A stretch of 64,000 nucleotides of DNA from Cladorhizidae sp. MBARI D1340-BT2 (Eukaryota > Porifera > Demospongiae > Poecilosclerida > Cladorhizidae). The notes beneath the pieces were generated by a model. It ran no database searches, was not told the origin of the DNA, and saw only the letters and a program-made list of their open reading frames with translations. Location: NCBI GenBank assembly GCA_028752905.1, contig JAQNBH010000011.1, forward strand, positions 34,124,017 to 34,188,016, in the 5' to 3' direction. Of this stretch, positions 58,735 to 64,000 are shown one piece after another; the first letter of the stretch is position 1; every line of letters begins with the position of its first letter. The position numbers and the translations under genes were made by a program.

Positions 58735-58806
58735 TCTGGTCACCAGCTGGGCTTGAAACCTTACGTTCTGCTTTCAGGGCAGGGCACTCAACCATTGAGT
58801 CCCCAA
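58735..58806 (-). repeat. tRNA-derived SINE head, minus strand
   Basis: Minus strand: gggactcaatggttgagtgc (A box, D stem actc/gagt) and ggtttcaagccc (B-box-like) at tRNA spacing. Similar in layout to 52633-52705, but with different arms. Confidence 0.6.
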
Positions 58807-59070
58807 GATATTAGCTTTCCTCCAAACAGGTACTTGAGCTCCTTCACAGCTACAATCAATAGTAACCTCCCTTCCAATAGTAATGGCAGGTAAATTGGAC
58901 GGAAGTAATTAGTATCTGCGGTTCCTATGGTACATGCAGGCATTATGAGTGTGTATCCATATATGGGAGGATGCACTGGCATTCCCAGCGTTGTGCAGAT
59001 CCAATTCTTAAGAAGGTGGAAAGCACACAAAGAAAAGAAAGAAAAAAAAAGATGGAGAGTATTCTAAAAA

Positions 59071-59270
59071 AACTCTCAGTTGACATAATAAGATTACAAT
59101 GACCTTCTCAATAAATTGTACCACTCGATATTTCGGCTAGCTGCTCCAGCCTTCATCAGGAATAATGATGACGGCTAGCTGCTCCAGCCTTCATCAGGAA
59201 TAATGATGACGGCTGGAGCAGCTGTTGGGGGAGTAAAAATTCAAGTTGATTATTGAGAAGGTCAGGGGTA
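59071..59270. other. Ribozyme-bearing repeat with inverted flanks
   Basis: Left and right flanks share gaccttctcaata/tattgagaaggtc. The left flank also shares aactctcagttgacataata with 61207-61228. Two copies of the CTGATGA half lie inside (59153-59159 and 59190-59197, minus), only the first followed by GAAA. Confidence 0.65.
59121..59163 (-). ncRNA. Hammerhead ribozyme core, type I-like, apparently complete
   Basis: Minus strand, 5' to 3': attc, CTGATGA (59159-59153), a, stem II ggctgg-agcag-ctagcc, GAAA (59134-59131), tatc, gagtgg. All invariant core bases are present. Stem I can pair AUUC with GAGU. Stem III is minimal (A-U closing a 2-nt loop) and cleavage would follow UAUC. Short stem III type I hammerheads are known from Penelope-like elements and retrozymes, where they may act as dimers. 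Activity untested. Confidence 0.6.
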
Positions 59271-59279
59271 ATTGCACAC

Positions 59280-59880
59280 ATCACCGAAGTAATATTTTTT
59301 GAAACCATGTGGATGAATTTCATTGGCTGCTGTATTCGAGCTTCTGGTGCACTAACTAGCCTAAAGATAAAATGACTGCTACGATCCTTGAGCCTAGATA
59401 CTACATGCCCAAGCTAGCAAGTCAATTGCACTTAGCTGGTAGAGCCCTTAAGAGATAAAGAAGGCAACCTAAATCCTGTGGAGTTCCACTGCCTTTATAG
59501 CTCTAGCTAGCTGTTTTGGCTACTCTCTTTCTTTTTCTTCTCTGGAAACCATCGACAGTGATGCTGCTTGTAGTAAACCTCGCCATTTCAGCAGCTGAAG
59601 ATTTTATCTAGTAGAATAGGGCTAAGAGGATGACACCATTTGGGTAGTGCATAGTGCAATCTTTGTCGGTGGCTAAACAGCCAAAACTCACCATGTGATG
59701 GAATTTTTTTCTAGAGGCAAGCAACAGGACACTAAAGAGTGGAGTCCCTTACCTGGTGTCTGTGAGATACATGACCTACTAGCCACCTGGCAGGGAAACA
59801 AGCAGCACTAGAGAGTGGAGTCCCCTTACCTGGTATCTGTGAAATTCCCAGCTCCCCATACTGCACTGTGCCCAAGCTCT
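59280..59880. other. No gene recognised
   Basis: Contains a direct repeat near 59735 and 59812 (gagtggagtccccttacctg). Otherwise unremarkable. Confidence 0.35.
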
Positions 59881-59921
59881 GGCCCTGGTTTTAGCCCTAG
59901 CCTTAACCATGGACCTATATC

Positions 59922-60112
59922 CTTAGCCCTAGCTAACCATCATCGTAGAACATAGTCTTAACCCTAGCTAACCATCATCGTAGAACATAGTCTTAGCCCT
60001 AGCTAATAACCATCATCGTAGAACGTAGTCTTAGTCCTAGCTAACCATCATCGTAGAACATAGTCTTAGTCCTAGCTAGCCATCATCGTAGAACATAGTC
60101 TTAGCCCTATCT
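59922..60112 (+). repeat. 34-bp repeat of the CCCTAG type, about 5-6 copies
   Basis: The unit contains ccctagctaaccatcatcgt then agaacatagtctta. Confidence 0.9.
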
Positions 60113-60179
60113 ACAGGCCCACACACTCAACTCCACCTCTAGCCCTTGCCCTGGTCCTAGCCTGAGACTGACTTGACCT

Positions 60180-61200
60180 ATACCATGAACACTGGGCCAA
60201 AGTCAGTTATCTAGCAAGTCAGAAATTTAGCTCTTCACACTTCCTCCAGGCACATTAAATGAAATAATTAAATGAAATAATGGCTGAGTTTTCCTATTCC
60301 AACCTTTGATTGCCAAAACCCATTACTCCCCATAATCAAATCAATGTACAAATCAATGTACACACCTATTAGCAGCCTGGTTAGTTATCTACAACTATTT
60401 ATGCATAAGTAGGTTGGGACTACAGCTGGTCATTTCTAAGGGCATCCCACTGGAAAGAGAAATGGACGATGGAAAATGGAAAAATAGAGTGAGAATAAAA
60501 GCTGCCTTGAGCAAGGGAGGTTACACTGTACCTTTAAGAACGTAATTAGGATTTGTGGAAAGATTCTATTGCGAAAGATTGAAATGCTGTTTTCAGTAAA
60601 CGAAGGTTTCCTGTGTGGTGTGTGGATTTGTGTGTTCTCTAGCTGGCTAGTGTGAATGGCGTATAATTGGTGGTTTGACTGGTCCACTGTTGTCATAATT
60701 TTCCTGTGTCAACAAAACCATCTGCTGCATGTTGCTAGAAGCTTGCGGCCCACAAACAGTGTCAATGGTGTGGAGTGGTGATAAGATACCTTATAGTGTA
60801 TGTTTTCAAGGGGGGAGAATATTCGCAGATGGTACATGTAACTATTCGGAGGAAATATTTGCTGATTGTGTACCTTATAAGGGAAGTCATGCCCTTCTCT
60901 GCTACTCTTTGTCGTATCCATTCATGAGTCGGATTCTAACCAGGAATATTGAACTCTTCGCTAATATCCATAGTATTTGCAGTATTTGGACTTCTTAATT
61001 TTTCTTTTGTCTTATGATTCTTTGCATTCATATAGTGTAAGGTTGTCATTGGTTACCGTTATGAGAGTGCAAAGGTCATGCACATGTCTCTGTGTGTGAC
61101 AGTGTAGGATTATCCTGAATTTGTTTTTTGTGAAAGAGGGAAATCAAGAGTTTAAATGTCGCCCAAGTTGGAAGATTCGTCATCCTCACAACATGCTGTA
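60180..61200. other. No gene recognised
   Basis: Short frames (for example 60729-60998) have no recognisable domain. Confidence 0.35.
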
Positions 61201-61245
61201 GAAACTCTCAATGAACTCTCAGTTGACATAATAACATTGCAATAA

Positions 61246-61348
61246 CCTTCTCAATAATCAACTTCAAATTGTATTCACTCGACGTTTCGCCTAGATGCTC
61301 TAGTCGAAGTGTCGAGTGAATACAATTTGAAGTTGATTATTGAGAAGG
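61246..61348. repeat. Perfect 38-bp inverted repeat of hammerhead 3' halves
   Basis: Arms 61246-61283 and 61311-61348 are exact reverse complements (ccttctcaataatcaacttc.../...gaagttgattattgagaagg). The 27-nt spacer carries GAAA (minus) and GAAG (plus) next to a ctag-rich stem. Each arm is the tail that follows GAAA in the other copies; no CTGATGA is present. Confidence 0.8.
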
Positions 61349-61404
61349 TGATTTTAATGCTGTAGAAAGTTTTCAAAAGAAAAGTTTGCATTTGCTGAGC
61401 ATGC

Positions 61405-61603
61405 ATGGGACAATGGACACCACAGCTTGTTGGCGGAGGCTGCCATCTTAGATCAGGCCAGGGGACAGAGGAGCTGCTTGTTAACGAGTCACTGTACGTC
61501 AGCCTAGAACCAGAGTGTGAGTGGTTCGATAGAGATTGTGAAATTGACTTACCTGCTTCCTGGGTGGCCTCTCTCAAGAGCCTGAACTTGGAGCCATGAC
61601 CAC
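61405..61603 (+). CDS. Possible exon of uncertain strand
   Basis: The + frame ends GTEELLVNESLYVSLEPECE then WFDRDCEIDL... with a stop at 61600. The minus strand has a strong donor (GCAG|GTAAGT, about 61553). Either strand could be exonic; no family recognised. Confidence 0.2.
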
Positions 61604-61799
61604 CACCACAGCAATGTTCCTCTCTCACTTTTCACCCACGGTAACCACCCCTTGGGTTATTTCGGTTCCTGTTTTTTAGTGGTTTTTTGTTCACTGCTAC
61701 CACATAGCACGTGTGAGGGTGTGGTCTCACCCCACACCATCTGGTGGATAGATACTCATTAGCTTCACTTGGTCTTGGTTTGCCTCATTTTGCTGCAGA

Positions 61800-61860
61800 A
61801 GACTACAGCATCTAGCCAGAATGTCGAATGATTAATGTGAAGTTGAATAGTGACAATGGC
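61800..61860 (+). other. Diverged hammerhead 3' half
   Basis: gcatctagccagaatgtcga then atgattaatgtgaagttgaa: a mutated copy (GAAA to GAA, tail changed) of the same family. Confidence 0.45.
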
Positions 61861-62063
61861 AGAGGAGAGTTTGTTGAGACATCCTCCACTGTTCCAGATA
61901 GGCCAGCTATAAGAGGCCAAGTCCGCCAGCAGATAGAGTGACCACCCATCCAATTATGTGTGTTCTTGCTTCTTATAACTCCACCTGTTCACGCCATGAC
62001 AAAGTTGTGTCTCTCTTCAATAGTCCAACTCCACCACGAGTGCCTATCTAGCAGTAGGAGAGT

Positions 62064-64000
62064 CAACATCCAGAGCATTATTCTCATAGCCTGCCTATTA
62101 TTCTAGCATTATTCTCATAGCCTACCTATTATTCTAACATTATTCTCATAGCCTGCCTATTATTCTAGCATTATTCTCATAGCATGCCTATTATTCTAAC
62201 ATTATTCTCATAGCCTGCCTATTATTCTAGCATTATTCTCATAGCCTACCTATTATTCTAACATTATTCTCATAGCCTGCCTATTATTCTAACATTATTC
62301 TCATAGCCTGCCTATTATTCTAACATTATTCTCATAGCCTACCTATTATTCTAGCATTATTCTCATAGCCTACCTATTATTCTAACATTATTCTCATAGC
62401 CTGCCTATTATTCTAGCATTATTCTCATAGCCTGCCTATTATTCTAACATTATTCTCATAGCCTGCCTATTATTCTAGCATTATTCTCATAGCCTACCTA
62501 TTATTCTAACATTATTCTCATAGCCTACCTATTATTCTAATATTATTCTCATAGCCTACCTATTATTCTAACATTATTCTCATAGCCTGCCTATTATTCT
62601 AGCATTATTCTCATAGCCTACCTATTATTCTAGCATTATTCTCATAGCCTGCCTATTATTCTAACATTATTCTCATAGCCTGCCTATTATTCTAACATTA
62701 TTCTCATAGCCTGCCTATTATTCTAACATTATTCTCATAGCCTGCCTATTATTCTAGCATTATTCTCATAGCCTGCCTATTATTCTAACATTATTCTCAT
62801 AGCCTGCCTATTATTCTAACATTATTCTCATAGCCTGCCTATTATTCTAACATTATTCTCATAGCCTGCCTATTATTCTAACATTATTCTCATAGCCTGC
62901 CTATTATTCTAGCATTATTCTCATAGCCTACCTATTATTCTAACATTATTCTCATAGCCTACCTATTATTCTAATATTATTCTCATAGCCTACCTATTAT
63001 TCTAACATTATTCTCATAGCCTGCCTATTATTCTAGCATTATTCTCATAGCCTACCTATTATTCTAGCATTATTCTCATAGCCTGCCTATTATTCTAACA
63101 TTATTCTCATAGCCTGCCTATTATTCTAACATTATTCTCATAGCCTGCCTATTATTCTAACATTATTCTCATAGCCTACCTATTATTCTAGCATTATTCT
63201 CATAGCCTGCCTATTATTCTAACATTATTCTCATAGCCTGCCTATTATTCTAACATTATTCTCATAGCCTGCCTATTATTCTAACATTATTCTCATAGCC
63301 TGCCTATTATTCTAACATTATTCTCATAGCCTACCTATTATTCTAACATTATTCTCATAGCCTGCCTATTATTCTAACATTATTCTCATAGCCTGCCTAT
63401 TATTCTAACATTATTCTCATAGCCTGCCTATTATTCTAACATTATTCTCATAGCCTGCCTATTATTCTAACATTATTCTCATAGCCTGCCTATTATTCTA
63501 ACATTATTCTCATAGCCTGCCTATTATTCTAGCATTATTCTCATAGCCTGCCTATTATTCTACCATTATTCTCATAGCCTGCCTATTATTCTAACATTAT
63601 TCTCATAGCCTGCCTATTATTCTAACATTATTCTCATAGCCTACCTATTATTCTAACATTATTCTCATAGCCTACCTATTATTCTAGCATTATTCTCATA
63701 GCCTGCCTATTATTCTAACATTATTCTCATAGCCTGCCTATTATTCTAACATTATTCTCATAGCCTACCTATTATTCTAGCATTATTCTCATAGCCTACC
63801 TATTATTCTAGCATTATTCTCATAGCCTGCCTATTATTCTAGCATTATTCTCATAGCCTGCCTATTATTCTAGCATTATTCTCATAGCCTGCCTATTATT
63901 CTAACATTATTCTCATAGCCTACCTATTATTCTAGCATTATTCTCATAGCCTACCTATTATTCTAGCATTATTCTCATAGCCTGCCTAATATTCTAGCAT
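62064..64000 (+). repeat. 31-bp minisatellite, over 60 copies, runs off the window
   Basis: The unit is agcattattctcatagcctg then cctattattct. Two variable sites (agc/aac and cctg/ccta) mark the copies, with runs of the same variants repeated. It continues past 64000. Confidence 0.97.

Overview
The window is invertebrate animal nuclear DNA, AT-rich, and dominated by tandem repeats. The protein divergence and the mix of hAT, piggyBac-like, Tigger/pogo, Gypsy and LINE copies fit a sponge or another early-branching invertebrate. That placement is inference. No bacterial operon structure, CRISPR array or rRNA is visible.

One host gene can be read with confidence. A polypyrimidine-tract-binding protein (PTBP/hnRNP I family) lies on the + strand from about 1421 to 36024. 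Nineteen exons can be placed by protein similarity, GT-AG borders and matching phases. They encode 497 residues with four RRMs and a short PTB-like N-terminal part; the initiator exon is not seen. Two small exons stand out. A 30-nt in-frame exon lies in the RRM2-RRM3 linker. A 34-nt exon in RRM3 matches, in length and encoded segment, the vertebrate exon whose skipping drives PTB autoregulation by nonsense-mediated decay. Skipping it here gives an early stop, and a CU-rich tract lies just upstream.

The introns hold about ten minisatellite arrays (units 16-64 bp), roughly 10 kb of the 35-kb gene. Several arrays carry splice-site-like sequence in each unit, and one appears to have grown out of the 5' splice site of exon 8. 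The introns also hold a piggyBac-like remnant with TTAA ends, a foldback element, and a Tigger/pogo transposon (17411-22253) into which an internally deleted Gypsy element has inserted. A 1.57-kb TTAA-ended foldback element sits at 31500-33065.

Downstream of the gene are a nearly full APE-type LINE (40282-43652, minus strand, two frameshifts), hAT and LINE fragments at 46.4-47.5 kb, two tRNA-derived SINE heads, a hAT-like MITE (57816-58472) and more large minisatellites. The last of these runs off the window end. Four short candidate first exons (37438, 48914, 53365, 54791) and a promoter-plus-ORF (57552-57815) suggest further host genes, but none could be identified.

The least expected signal is hammerhead ribozyme sequence. 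A complete type I-like core lies at 59121-59163 (minus). A 30-bp minisatellite at 25793-26030 repeats only the first half of such a motif (CUGAUGA plus stem II). Second halves (GAAA...GUCGAGUGAAU) recur at 30617, 61246-61348 (as a perfect 38-bp inverted repeat) and 61800. They look like remains of one ribozyme-bearing retroelement family, such as Penelope-like elements or retrozymes.
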